Positions 16,123-24,585 of a stretch of 64,000 nt of DNA are shown here, piece after piece. The stretch is from NCBI GenBank assembly GCA_025934735.1, contig JAICWP010000003.1:62001-126000 (forward strand), read 5' to 3'. The stretch comes from Terriglobales bacterium. Its GTDB lineage: Bacteria > Acidobacteriota > Terriglobia > Terriglobales > Acidobacteriaceae. The stretch's first letter is position 1. Each line of letters opens with the position of its first letter. The notes beneath the pieces are model-generated. The model was not told the DNA's origin, searched no databases, and worked only from the letters and a program-made list of their open reading frames with translations. Position numbers and translations under genes: made by a program.

Positions 16123-17964
16123 ATGGCTTTTAGGTCGCTGCTTCTGTCGAAAGACACCGAACTTGTCCAAACTCTGGCCCGGCTGCTCAAGGATCTGGAC
16201 ATTGCGGTAGAACCTTGCAGCGAACCTTTCGCCGCCGCTAAGCGCCTGATGGACCAGCACTTCGACGCCATACTGGTGGATTGTGAGGACGAGCAGGGAG
16301 CGGGCTGGGTACTGCAGAGCGCTCGCATGGCGACAGCCAGTAAAAAATCTATCACCATCGCCATTGTGGGTGCGCAGAGTGCGAACCGTGGCGGTCCGCG
16401 GGCAGGAGAGAATTTCGTAATCCAGAAGCCCATTGTGCTGAAGCAAGTGGAGGGCACACTGCGAGCGGCACGAGGACTGATGGGCGATGGAGGAACGGAC
16501 TCGAGCAGCGTGACGAACTCTGCCGCGAGCAGCCTTCCAGTGCCTAAGCCGGTGGTGCCCGCTGCCGCACCGTCGCCGCATGAATCGGCGCCGGGACAAG
16601 GGCGGCCTACGCCGGAATACTTCGATGAATTGACAGCGGTGGTGGACCGGTTAGGTCCCCAGCCGAAGCCCGCAGTTGTGAACCGGCTTGGCCCACAGGC
16701 GAAACCCGCGGTAATGGCGTCGACTCTGTCCGGGACTGCGGCGGCCACAGCGCCAGCTCGGGAAAAGCCAGCGATAGCTGTGCCGCCGGCCGTTGCTCCA
16801 CCGATGACTATGCCAGCGGCGGCTGCGCCCGAACCCACGCCGCGGCAAGAATCCACGCCCGCGCCGCGTCCGGCGCAGACCTGGCCAGGGCTCTCGGCGC
16901 AACCCAGCGCGCCGCCCAAGCCGGATGCTCCGGGACTGCTGCCTTTGGCGGCGAGCTCAGCGGAAATGAAACCCGTTGCGCGCCCGGTGCAGGATCTGGG
17001 CAGCTCCAGCAATGCTTTTGATGATAGGCGCCGGCGCATGGAGTCGAGCGCACCACCAACCTGGCGGACCGGCGTGGAAGAGCGCCATGAGCCGCCCGTG
17101 CCCCGCTTCTCCGGCTTGGCCGAGGAAGAGGAACCGAGCCACGGATTTCCTTTCAAAAAAATTGCAGTGTTCTTGGTGCTGGTATCGCTGGCTCTGTTTG
17201 GCTATAGCTGGTATCGAGGACGAACCGCCAGCAGCCCGCTGCCGGGAAATTCAACCTCGGGGCCCGCCATAGAATCTCAAGCGCCTGCACAAGTGCCCAG
17301 CAGCGCCGCGCCTGCCCCGGTCGCATCGAGTGGCAATCAGGCCAACAGCACGCCGGCAGACAACTTCGGGGGCGAGACGATGCCCGCGGAGCCTTCAACT
17401 CCTAAAGAGAAGCCTAGCCAGGCTGAGCCTTCTGCCAAGGCAGCTGCCGAAGTTGTTGCGGCCGACACAACTACCGACCTTGGAACTCCAGACACCAGCC
17501 TGCCACCGGCTCCGCTGGTAGTCGAAGGTGGCAAGCGCCACACTACTCCGGCGGCGCACGCTGCCGAACCGGTCGCCCCGCCCAGCCTGAACACGATAGC
17601 GGACGCAGGCAAACCTGCACTGGGAGGCGTGGTGAGCGCTACTCCCGTGGACCTGCCGAAGCTGGCGCCCGCGGCTCCGCAGCGCATCCGGGTTTCGCAA
17701 GGCGTAACCCAGGGCCTGCTGGTACGCCAAGTCCAGCCGCAATACCCCGCCATGGCACGCGAAAACCGAGTGGAGGGAGATGTTGTACTGGAAGCAGTGA
17801 TCGGGGAAGACGGAAGAGTGCGCGACCTGAAGGTGCTTAGCGGTCCGGCGCTGCTGATTCCCCCGACGCTCCGTGCTGTGAGGCAGTGGCAATACAAGCC
17901 GTACCTGCTGAACGGGCAGCCCGTGGAAGTAGTGACCCAGATCAAGCTGCGATTCCGCTTGTAG
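16123..17964 (+). CDS. Receiver-like domain fused through a membrane anchor to a TonB C-terminal domain
   Basis: 613 aa from the ATG at 16123 (in-frame TTG at 16084 possible). Residues 1-120 form a CheY-like domain: SLLLSKDTELVQTL, ILVDCEDEQ with the putative phospho-acceptor Asp, and NFVIQKPI with the conserved Lys. A long Pro/Ala-rich linker follows. One transmembrane segment (IAVFLVLVSLALFGYSW) lies near residue 355, then a second low-complexity linker. The TonB C-terminal domain begins VQPQYPAMARENRVEGDVVLEAVIG and ends IKLRFRL. Normally TonB energises outer-membrane receptors. A cytoplasmic receiver on a TonB is unusual and suggests signal-controlled energising. Confidence 0.85.
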   Translation: MAFRSLLLSKDTELVQTLARLLKDLDIAVEPCSEPFAAAKRLMDQHFDAILVDCEDEQGAGWVLQSARMATASKKSITIAIVGAQSANRGGPRAGENFVIQKPIVLKQVEGTLRAARGLMGDGGTDSSSVTNSAASSLPVPKPVVPAAAPSPHESAPGQGRPTPEYFDELTAVVDRLGPQPKPAVVNRLGPQAKPAVMASTLSGTAAATAPAREKPAIAVPPAVAPPMTMPAAAAPEPTPRQESTPAPRPAQTWPGLSAQPSAPPKPDAPGLLPLAASSAEMKPVARPVQDLGSSSNAFDDRRRRMESSAPPTWRTGVEERHEPPVPRFSGLAEEEEPSHGFPFKKIAVFLVLVSLALFGYSWYRGRTASSPLPGNSTSGPAIESQAPAQVPSSAAPAPVASSGNQANSTPADNFGGETMPAEPSTPKEKPSQAEPSAKAAAEVVAADTTTDLGTPDTSLPPAPLVVEGGKRHTTPAAHAAEPVAPPSLNTIADAGKPALGGVVSATPVDLPKLAPAAPQRIRVSQGVTQGLLVRQVQPQYPAMARENRVEGDVVLEAVIGEDGRVRDLKVLSGPALLIPPTLRAVRQWQYKPYLLNGQPVEVVTQIKLRFRL

Positions 17965-17971
17965 ACCTTCG

Positions 17972-19837
17972 CTAATCGCTGGCCGCTGCGCCTTTTACCT
18001 GTTCCGAGGATCTTTCCCGCGTCTGTTCAAAGGCGAGTGTTTCCTGGTTCGGATCCAGTTCCTTGCCGCCGAGCACAAACCTGCCCACATCCAGCATGGT
18101 CCCGGGCTGATTGTGCCGAATTTCAACCAAGCGTCCCTGTTCAAGCACCAAAATCATGTCGCAGCTTTTCAGGGTATGCAGGCGGTGCGCAATCATGAAT
18201 GTGGTGCGCCCCTGCATCAAGGCTTCGGTCGCCTGCATGATGGCCGCTTCCGTTTGCATGTCCACCGAACTGGTGGGTTCGTCGAGGATAAGGACGGAGC
18301 TGTTGCGCAGGAAAGCGCGGGCCAGGGAGATGCGCTGGCGCTCGCCGCCTGAAAGGCGGGCGCCGCGTTCGCCGGCGCTGGTCTCGTAGGCTTCGGGCAG
18401 ACGAGCAATGAAGTCATGGGCGCTGGCGGCGCGGGCCGCAGCCTCAATTTCGCTGTCGCTGGCATCGGGCTTGCCATAGGCTATGTTCTCCGCGATGCTG
18501 GCGGCAAATAGCACCGGCTCCTGCAGCACCACGGCAAACTGGCGGCGCAGGTCAGCAATGCGGTAGTCGCGGATATCAACTCCATCCAGAAGCACCTGCC
18601 CTTCGGTTGGGTCGTAGAAGCGCATAAGAAGGTTGAGCAGGGTGCTTTTGCCAGCGCCGGTAGCGCCGACAATACCTACTCGCGTGCCCGCCGGGACGCG
18701 AAAAGAAACGTCGCGCAGGCCGCGGCCGCTCTGGTCATAAACGAAGGAAACGGCGCGAAACTCGAAATCGCCTTGCGAGCGCGCCAGAGGCAAGGCCTGT
18801 GGTATCTCAGCAATCTCGGGTGCCTGGTCCAGGAGCAGAAAGGCTCTTTCCAAGCTGGCGAACCAGGCCTGCAGGTCGGTAGCCTTGGTGCTCAACAGCT
18901 GCAGCGGCCCGTACATCTGGGCGATGTAGGCCATGACCATGAGCAGCGAGCCCACGCTCAGCAGGCGAGCGCGCACGTGCAGCACACCGATATAGAGCGC
19001 CGCAGCCGTACCGCCAGCGATCGTCAAGCCAATCAGCACGTTGAACACCGCCTGCATCATGGAGAGCTGCACCTGGCCGGACATGCGCTTGCTGGAGTGG
19101 CGCACGAAACGGCCCTGCTCGCGGTTCTCCTGGCCAAAGGCCTTGACCACGCGGATGGAGCCCAGCACCTCCTGAATAACGGACAAAGCGGTGCTGTCCA
19201 GTTCCTTGATCTCCTGGGAGCGCCGGCGCACCAGGCGGCTGCAGGCCAATGAAAGCGCGAACAGCAGCGGGCAAATGGCCAGCGCAACCAGGGCCAGGTG
19301 GAAATCAATGCGGGCGCATACGTACACCATGCCCAGCAGGGTGAACACGGCGGTAATCAGGGGCACCACGCCCTGGATGGTCACATACTGGATGGAGGGC
19401 GCGTCATGCTGAATGCGGTAAACCGAGTCGGTGGGCCCGTAACGGTCATGGAACGCCAGGGGAAGGCGCTGCACGTGATTGAGCAGTTCGGCGCGAAAAT
19501 CCCAAACTAATTTCTCGCCGGTATAGGTTTGCAGATACCAGCTGGCCAGGGCCTGGACATTAGCCAGCAGGGCGATAACCAGGAGCAGAGCGACGGCAAC
19601 ACCGATGGCAACGGGGCCGGGCTGCATGGGCGGCAGGAAGTGGACCAGGAAGGTGGGCAGGGGCTGCTGCCCCAGTACGCTGTCCACCGCAATCTTAAGG
19701 GGTAGGGGGTACAGCAAGGTCAGGGGCATGGAAAGCAGGCTGAGGGCCGCAATGCCGGCCAAGTGCGGCCAGCACCGCCGCGACTGGCGCAGGATGCGCA
19801 GGTACATAAAACGGCTTGGCCCCGACTTCGACCGCAC
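17972..19837 (-). CDS. ABC exporter with fused membrane and ATPase domains (MsbA-like)
   Basis: About 621 aa. Six transmembrane helices lie in the first 330 residues, followed by a nucleotide-binding domain: Walker A GATGAGKSTL, Q-loop VVLQEPVLF, signature LSGGERQRIS, Walker B VLILDEPTSSVD and the switch His in IAHRLHTL. Type IV exporters of this shape flip lipids or export drugs or peptides as homodimers. The GTG at 19837 is preceded by GGAAG; the ATG at 19807 is an alternative giving 611 aa. Its stop is seven bases from that of the convergent receiver/TonB gene. Substrate unknown. Confidence 0.88.
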   Translation of the reverse strand: MRSKSGPSRFMYLRILRQSRRCWPHLAGIAALSLLSMPLTLLYPLPLKIAVDSVLGQQPLPTFLVHFLPPMQPGPVAIGVAVALLLVIALLANVQALASWYLQTYTGEKLVWDFRAELLNHVQRLPLAFHDRYGPTDSVYRIQHDAPSIQYVTIQGVVPLITAVFTLLGMVYVCARIDFHLALVALAICPLLFALSLACSRLVRRRSQEIKELDSTALSVIQEVLGSIRVVKAFGQENREQGRFVRHSSKRMSGQVQLSMMQAVFNVLIGLTIAGGTAAALYIGVLHVRARLLSVGSLLMVMAYIAQMYGPLQLLSTKATDLQAWFASLERAFLLLDQAPEIAEIPQALPLARSQGDFEFRAVSFVYDQSGRGLRDVSFRVPAGTRVGIVGATGAGKSTLLNLLMRFYDPTEGQVLLDGVDIRDYRIADLRRQFAVVLQEPVLFAASIAENIAYGKPDASDSEIEAAARAASAHDFIARLPEAYETSAGERGARLSGGERQRISLARAFLRNSSVLILDEPTSSVDMQTEAAIMQATEALMQGRTTFMIAHRLHTLKSCDMILVLEQGRLVEIRHNQPGTMLDVGRFVLGGKELDPNQETLAFEQTRERSSEQVKGAAASD

Positions 19838-19886
19838 ACACTTCCATCCCTAGGGATTGGCTTCCGTTAAGTCCACAATATCCTGA

Positions 19887-19959
19887 GTACTTACCTGTCG
19901 CAATGAGGCGAAATCATTAGAGGACACGGTGGTAACGACAGGCGGAAAAAGGTAAGTAC
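19887..19959. repeat. Long-armed inverted repeat in a divergent promoter region
   Basis: The left arm gtacttacctgtcg (19887-19900) is matched by cgacagg at about 19936-19942 and ggtaagtac at 19951-19959, with a short A-rich interruption. It lies between the exporter gene (minus) and a small secreted coiled-coil gene (plus), so it could be regulatory. Confidence 0.45.
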
Positions 19960-20038
19960 CCGCAATCCGGCGTCAGCTGGGCCTTGGGGCCGCGAGCAGG
20001 AGAATTGGCGGTATACTTTCGTCCGGGTGGGGGGCGTC

Positions 20039-20389
20039 ATGGCAAAAGGTTGCGCAACCGTACTAGGGCTGCTTCTATGCATTTCGATCAGCGGAGCGGT
20101 CTGGGGACAACGCACCGGCTCGAACTGGCCTTCACCACCACCGTCCGCCGAGCAAATGCCACAACGGCAGGGTTCCCGAAAGGCAAACCTGGAGCAACTG
20201 CAGCGCGCCGCTGAGCAGCACAAGATGCAGGTGGAGAAAGACATGGCGCGCCTCAGCGACCTGGTAAATGAGTTGAAGCAAGACCTGGACAAGACGCCTG
20301 CGGGCACGCTTTCGGTGGATGCGGTGAAGAAGAGCAAGGAGATTGAGAAGCTGGCCAAGCGGGTGCGCAAGGACATGCAGGGAGATTGA
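20039..20389 (+). CDS. Small secreted coiled-coil protein
   Basis: 116 aa. Signal peptide MAKGCATVLGLLLCISISGAVWG, a short polar linker, then a charged helix from ANLEQLQRAAEQHKMQVEKD to the C-terminus with heptad-like spacing (LSDLVNELKQDL and IEKLAKRVRKD). It resembles small periplasmic helical proteins seen in acidobacteria, but I recognise no named family. A TATACT box at 20012-20017 is the probable -10. The GGGGGG just upstream of the ATG may serve as ribosome binding site. Confidence 0.7.
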   Translation: MAKGCATVLGLLLCISISGAVWGQRTGSNWPSPPPSAEQMPQRQGSRKANLEQLQRAAEQHKMQVEKDMARLSDLVNELKQDLDKTPAGTLSVDAVKKSKEIEKLAKRVRKDMQGD

Positions 20390-20438
20390 GACAAGTCGTC
20401 ACAAGTCAGCAGGACAACTGGAGTTGTGGCTAACCAAT

Positions 20439-21158
20439 ATGAGCAACGTCTATTTTACAGATGAGCTGTTCGGATTCCTCAAGCAGTTGAAGCGGCGTAA
20501 CAAGCGCGAGTGGTTCCAAGCCAACAAGGAGCGCTACCAGGCGGTGGTGCGGGATCCCTGCCTGCGTTTTGTTGCCGAATTGGGAGAGCCCCTGCGGCAG
20601 ATCAGCCCCTGGCTGGTGGCGGACCCGCATCCGACGCGGGGATCGATGTTTCGCATCTATCGCGATACGCGCTTTTCCGCCGACAAACGCCCTTACAAAA
20701 CGCACGTGGGCATGAGCTTCCCGCACCGCGGCACCAAACAGAAAGTGCACTTGCCTGGGTTCTATCTGCATTTGGAGCCAGGAGGCTGCTTTTCCGCCGC
20801 GGGCTGCTGGCATCCCGATTATCCCGCTCTGATCCGCATTCGCAGCGCCATAGTTGCGCGGCCAGCCGCGTGGAAGAAGGCGGTGCGCGGCCTGGAACTG
20901 GAGGGGGACGCGCTCAGCCGCCCGCCCCGCGGCTATCCCGCCGATCACCCGCTGGTAGAGGATTTGAAGCGTAAGGATTTTCTGGCCAGCGTGCAGTTCA
21001 CTGAGGCGCAAGTGTGCGGGCCCAGGTTCATGGCGGAGTTCATCGTCGCGTGCAGGAAATTGAGTCCGCTGGTGGAATTTCTCTCGCAGGCACTGGCGTT
21101 GCCCTATGAGGCGAAGGAACCAAGGGCGGCAGCTGTCGCTTTCCGAATGAGGGCTTAG
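20439..21158 (+). CDS. DUF2461/TIGR02453 family protein
   Basis: 239 aa. It has the family landmarks in order: FTDELFGFLKQLKRRNKREWFQANKERYQ, RIYRDTRFSADKRPYKTHVG, GFYLHLEPGGCFSAAGCWHPD and KRKDFLASVQFTEAQV (shortened here to landmarks). The family is widespread, soluble and biochemically uncharacterised. The start ATG at 20439 gives the standard N-terminus; the open frame extends back into the preceding gene but that part is not family-like. Confidence 0.88.
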   Translation: MSNVYFTDELFGFLKQLKRRNKREWFQANKERYQAVVRDPCLRFVAELGEPLRQISPWLVADPHPTRGSMFRIYRDTRFSADKRPYKTHVGMSFPHRGTKQKVHLPGFYLHLEPGGCFSAAGCWHPDYPALIRIRSAIVARPAAWKKAVRGLELEGDALSRPPRGYPADHPLVEDLKRKDFLASVQFTEAQVCGPRFMAEFIVACRKLSPLVEFLSQALALPYEAKEPRAAAVAFRMRA

Positions 21159-21202
21159 ACGCACGAAGATGCTGTTGGCACGCGAAAGGAGCGTAAGTTT
21201 CC

Positions 21203-21826
21203 TTGCAGCCTGCATGCCTTGGTTTTCGAGTTCATTCGGGCTGGGGCGCCCTGGTCGTGGTGGCTCGTCAGTCCGGGAGATGGCAGGTACTTCAGCGCCG
21301 CCGCATTAACGTGGTAGACGGCAAGATGGCAGGGCACGCACAGCCCTATCACTTCGCCCGGGAGCAGCCGCTGGCGGAGGCGAAAAAGCACATTGGACGT
21401 TGCGCTGCGGTTTCGCTGCGCCTGGCCCAGGAGGCGCTTCAGGAGCTCATCGACCAACTCTCCCAGGAGCATCGCGTGGCCTCTGCCGCCATAGTGTTGG
21501 CTTCGGGTAGGGCTCTCCCGGAACTGAATCGCATTCTCGCCTCACATCCCCTTATTCACACAGCGGAGGGCGAATTGTTCCGCACCGCATTTTCAAACGC
21601 ATGTGAAGCATTGGGCATCCCGGTTACAGGAATTCGGGAGCGCGAACTGGCGCAACGTGCCCAGGCGGTGTTTGAGAAATCGGCGGCTTCATTGCCGGTG
21701 GAACTGGCAGCAGCTGCCAAGCATCTGGGTCCACCTTGGGGCCAGGATCAGAAGGCAGCGGCGCTGGCGGCGGCTGTGGTGCTGGCAGCAAGTAGCACAG
21801 CAAAAGTAGCGGCAATGAAGACGTAG
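21203..21826 (+). CDS. Protein of unknown function, possibly RNase H-like fold
   Basis: About 207 aa from a TTG at 21203, with AGGAG 12 bases upstream. The first strands (CLGFRVHSGWGALVVVAR then WQVLQRRRINV) resemble the opening of RNase H/actin-like folds (G-x-x-x-x-G-W-G). The middle (SAAIVLASGRALPELNRILASHP) and the C-terminal Ala-rich part (KAAALAAAVVLAA) look like alternating strand and helix. I do not recognise a family; the fold remark is a weak inference. It lies 45 bases after the DUF2461 gene on the same strand. Confidence 0.6.
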   Translation: MQPACLGFRVHSGWGALVVVARQSGRWQVLQRRRINVVDGKMAGHAQPYHFAREQPLAEAKKHIGRCAAVSLRLAQEALQELIDQLSQEHRVASAAIVLASGRALPELNRILASHPLIHTAEGELFRTAFSNACEALGIPVTGIRERELAQRAQAVFEKSAASLPVELAAAAKHLGPPWGQDQKAAALAAAVVLAASSTAKVAAMKT

Positions 21827-21908
21827 TAAAGCTGCGTCTATACCGGATTCTCCGTGAAATCCGCGTTTGCGCGTGGCGAGGATATATCCATTACAAAATA
21901 CTCAATCC

Positions 21909-23327
21909 CTACAGAATATAGCGCGACAAGTCCTGGTCCTTGACGATGTCCACCAGGCTCTTGCGGACGTACTCGGCGTCCACGGTGAAGTTCTGGCCTT
22001 TGCGTTCGGGAGCCTCGAAGCTGATCTCGTCCAGCACGCGTTCCATGATGGTATGCAGGCGGCGAGCGCCGATATTCTCCGTGCCTTCATTCACCCGGAA
22101 AGCGAAGTGGGCGATCTCATCAAGGGCATCGCGGGTAAACTCCAGCTTCACGTTTTCGGTTTCCAGCAGCGCGGTGTACTGCTTGACGAGGGAGGACTTG
22201 GGCTCAGTCAGAATCTTGATGAAGTCCTCCATGGTGAGCGACTGCAGCTCCACACGAATGGGGAAGCGGCCCTGCAGTTCGGGGATAAGGTCGCTGGGTT
22301 TGGAGACGTGAAAAGCGCCGGCGGCGACAAACAGAATATGGTCGGTGCGCACCATACCGTAGCGGGTGTTAACGGTGGTGCCTTCCACGATGGGCAGAAT
22401 GTCGCGCTGCACGCCTTCGCGCGAGACGTCGGGCCCGTGGCCGCTCTCGCGTCCGGCGATCTTGTCAATCTCGTCGAGGAAGATGATGCCGGAGTTCTCC
22501 ACCCGCTCGATGGCCATTCGGGTGACCTGGTCCATATCAATCAGGCGCTGCTCCTCTTCCTGGATGAGGTAGTCAAAGGCCTCGCCGACCTTCATCTTCC
22601 GTTTTTTGGTGCGCTGGCCGAAGATGTTGGGCAGCATGTCCTTAATGTTGATGTCCATTTCTTCCACGCCCTGGTTGGAGACGATTTCGAAGGCGGGGAA
22701 GGACTTCTCGCGGACATCGAGCTCAACCATGCGGTCGTCGAGGCGGCCCTCGCGCAGCTGCTGGCGCAACTTTTCGCGAGTGCGGGAGCTGGATTCGGCC
22801 AGGCTTGACCCGTCAATGACCACGCCGGAACCGCCTCCGTCGCCGGAACCGGGACGGCTTGGAGCGGGTGCGGGCAGCAGCAGGTCCAGCAGGCGCTCCT
22901 CGGCGTTGAGTTCAGCCTTGTCGGAAATATCTTCCAGCTTCTCCTCCCTAACCATGTCAATGGCGATCTCAACCAGGTCGCGGATCATGGATTCGACGTC
23001 GCGTCCAACGTAGCCGACTTCGGTGAATTTGGAAGCTTCCACCTTGAGAAAAGGCGAGTTGGTCAGCTTGGCCAGGCGGCGGGCGATCTCGGTTTTGCCT
23101 ACGCCGGTAGGACCGATCATGATGATGTTCTTGGGAATGATTTCTTCGGCAAGATCGGGGGCCAGCTTCTGGCGGCGCATACGATTTCGCAGGGCAATGG
23201 CCACGGCCCGCTTGGCGGCCGCCTGGCCGACCACATACTTGTCGAGTTCGCCCACGATCTCGCGCGGCGTGAGCTCGTCCAGTGCCAGCTGTTCTTCTTC
23301 GGCGGTTGGGGGTAGGTAAATAGCCAT
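21909..23327 (-). CDS. hslU: HslU, ATPase subunit of the HslUV protease
   Basis: 472 aa AAA+ unfoldase that feeds substrates to HslV in the cytoplasm. The start [17 protein letters not shown] is family-specific, Walker A is GPTGVGKTE, Walker B is [11 protein letters not shown], and the protein ends DLSRYIL, the C-terminal tail that docks into HslV. An I-domain insertion of about 150 residues lies between the two Walker motifs and includes a Gly/Ser/Pro-rich stretch ([14 protein letters not shown]). It is downstream of hslV, separated by a 124-base repeat. About 30 residues longer than the E. coli protein (443 aa), mostly in that insertion. Confidence 0.95.
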   Translation of the reverse strand: MAIYLPPTAEEEQLALDELTPREIVGELDKYVVGQAAAKRAVAIALRNRMRRQKLAPDLAEEIIPKNIIMIGPTGVGKTEIARRLAKLTNSPFLKVEASKFTEVGYVGRDVESMIRDLVEIAIDMVREEKLEDISDKAELNAEERLLDLLLPAPAPSRPGSGDGGGSGVVIDGSSLAESSSRTREKLRQQLREGRLDDRMVELDVREKSFPAFEIVSNQGVEEMDINIKDMLPNIFGQRTKKRKMKVGEAFDYLIQEEEQRLIDMDQVTRMAIERVENSGIIFLDEIDKIAGRESGHGPDVSREGVQRDILPIVEGTTVNTRYGMVRTDHILFVAAGAFHVSKPSDLIPELQGRFPIRVELQSLTMEDFIKILTEPKSSLVKQYTALLETENVKLEFTRDALDEIAHFAFRVNEGTENIGARRLHTIMERVLDEISFEAPERKGQNFTVDAEYVRKSLVDIVKDQDLSRYIL

Positions 23328-23331
23328 ATAC

Positions 23332-23455
23332 AGATTGAGTAATTGTGTAATTTGGTAATCGGGTAATTTAAACCCGCCCCTCGGGACAAGTGGCAGCCGC
23401 CCAAAGGGGCCTGCGGTGGTCCATTACTCAATTACCAAATTACTCAATTACAGAT
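23332..23455. repeat. Hairpin-forming repeat between hslV and hslU
   Basis: The left arm attgagtaattgtgtaattt at about 23334 is mirrored by ccaaattactcaattac near 23434-23452. The centre is GC-rich (gggacaagtggcagccgccc, then caaaggggcctgcgg). The whole gap between the two operon genes is made of the element. In RNA it would form a stem that might tune HslU relative to HslV. Confidence 0.6.
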
Positions 23456-23456
23456 T

Positions 23457-23999
23457 CTAGAGCTCCTCCACCGTGACTTTGTCATTGGTATAGATGCACA
23501 TCTTGCCGGCAATCTTCATAGCCTCTTCGGCGACCTCGCGGGCCGAGAGCTGAGTATGGTCGCAGAGGGCCTGGGCTGCCGCCTGGGCATAAGGGCCGCC
23601 GCTGCCAATAGCGGCAATCCCGCCGTCGGGCTCGATAACGTCACCCTGGCCGCTGAGCAGGAAGGTCTGATTCTCATCGCTGACCAGCAGCAAAGCTTCC
23701 AGGTGGCGCAGGTACTTGTCAGTGCGCCAGTCCTTGGCCAATTCCACCGCGCCGCGGCCGATGTTGCCGTGATACTGCTCCAGTTTGGCCTCAAAACGGC
23801 TGAACAGCGAGAAGGCATCGGCAGTGGAACCGGCGAACCCCGCCAGGATCTTGTCGTTATAGAGTCGGCGGATCTTGCGGGCGGTGTGCTTGACCACCCC
23901 TTCGCCGAGGGTGACCTGCCCGTCCCCGGCCATGACCACGTGCCCATTCCGGCGAACGCACAAAACAGTAGTGGAGCGTACTAGTCGGGGCTTTTTCAT
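23457..23999 (-). CDS. hslV: HslV, threonine protease subunit of HslUV
   Basis: 180 aa, forms the proteolytic double ring. The catalytic Thr is in [20 protein letters not shown], preceded by nine residues (MKKPRLVRS) rather than the single Met of E. coli; these must be removed to expose the Thr amino group. Later motifs [35 protein letters not shown] and [13 protein letters not shown] match the family. It has its own promoter (see 24014-24023) with a very short leader, and HslU follows downstream. Confidence 0.95.
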   Translation of the reverse strand: MKKPRLVRSTTVLCVRRNGHVVMAGDGQVTLGEGVVKHTARKIRRLYNDKILAGFAGSTADAFSLFSRFEAKLEQYHGNIGRGAVELAKDWRTDKYLRHLEALLLVSDENQTFLLSGQGDVIEPDGGIAAIGSGGPYAQAAAQALCDHTQLSAREVAEEAMKIAGKMCIYTNDKVTVEEL

Positions 24000-24013
24000 G
24001 CGGCCAATTTCTC

Positions 24014-24023
24014 ATTATAGCAG
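24014..24023 (-). promoter_or_regulatory. Extended -10 promoter of hslV
   Basis: On the minus strand TGCTATAAT lies 14 bases before the hslV ATG: a perfect -10 with the TG extension. The leader would be about 8 bases. No good -35 is seen, which fits an extended -10 promoter. Confidence 0.5.
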
Positions 24024-24117
24024 CGTGATTTTGCAGATGGCGCTGGGGCGAGCTGTTGGCTGCTGCGGGGCTAGCGGGCGTATGCTTTCTTATGTGCAGG
24101 TTTGAAAGGAGAACGTC

Positions 24118-24513
24118 ATGAAACCCGCCTCTCTCTTACTGGCTGTTCTGTTCCTCAGCGTGGGCCTGGGGGCGCAGACTTCAACTCAGAGCACTGCGCC
24201 GGCAACTCCGGCACCGCGGCAGCAGCACATGATGGCCATGCAGGAGCATATGCAGCAGATGAAAGCCCAGATGGCCAAAATGCAGGCCAATGTGGACCAG
24301 ATGAAGGCCAACGCCGCCAACATCAAAGACCCGGCAGTGCGGCAACAGGCCGACCTGGATGCCCAGATGTGGCAGATGATGGTGGACCACATGCAAGGCA
24401 TGCAGAAAATGATGGCCGACCACGAAGGTGGCATGATGCACGGTGGCATGCACCACCCAATGCATCATCCCGGCGCCAAGGGAACGCCGCCGCCCAGCAC
24501 GCAGCCACAGTAA
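24118..24513 (+). CDS. Small secreted Met/His-rich protein
   Basis: 131 aa. Signal peptide MKPASLLLAVLFLSVGLGA, cleavage near AQTS. The mature region begins with a Met- and Gln-rich amphipathic helix (MMAMQEHMQQMKAQMAKMQA) and continues helical through MWQMMVDHMQGMQKMMADH. It ends with a Met/His/Gly cluster (GGMMHGGMHHPMHHPG). Such Met/His clusters bind copper or other soft metals in known periplasmic chaperones, so a metal-binding role is plausible but unproven. A strong ribosome binding site (AAAGGAGAA) and a downstream terminator mark a single-gene unit. Confidence 0.8.
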   Translation: MKPASLLLAVLFLSVGLGAQTSTQSTAPATPAPRQQHMMAMQEHMQQMKAQMAKMQANVDQMKANAANIKDPAVRQQADLDAQMWQMMVDHMQGMQKMMADHEGGMMHGGMHHPMHHPGAKGTPPPSTQPQ

Positions 24514-24542
24514 TCGGAAACCTGCTCGGGGTTATGAACGAA

Positions 24543-24569
24543 GGGCAGGCCGTAAGCCTGCCCCTTTTT
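24543..24569 (+). terminator. Rho-independent terminator
   Basis: Stem gggcaggc / gcctgccc with a five-base loop, followed by a T-run. Lies 30 bases after the Met/His-rich gene and just before the end of the convergent parB gene; it may serve both strands. Confidence 0.82.
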
Positions 24570-24585
24570 ACTCTTGTACGGAGTA

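Noticed and set aside
16080-17156. 358-codon minus-strand frame opposite the receiver/TonB gene
   Set aside because: Low-complexity antisense frame; the receiver and TonB domains of the plus strand decide.
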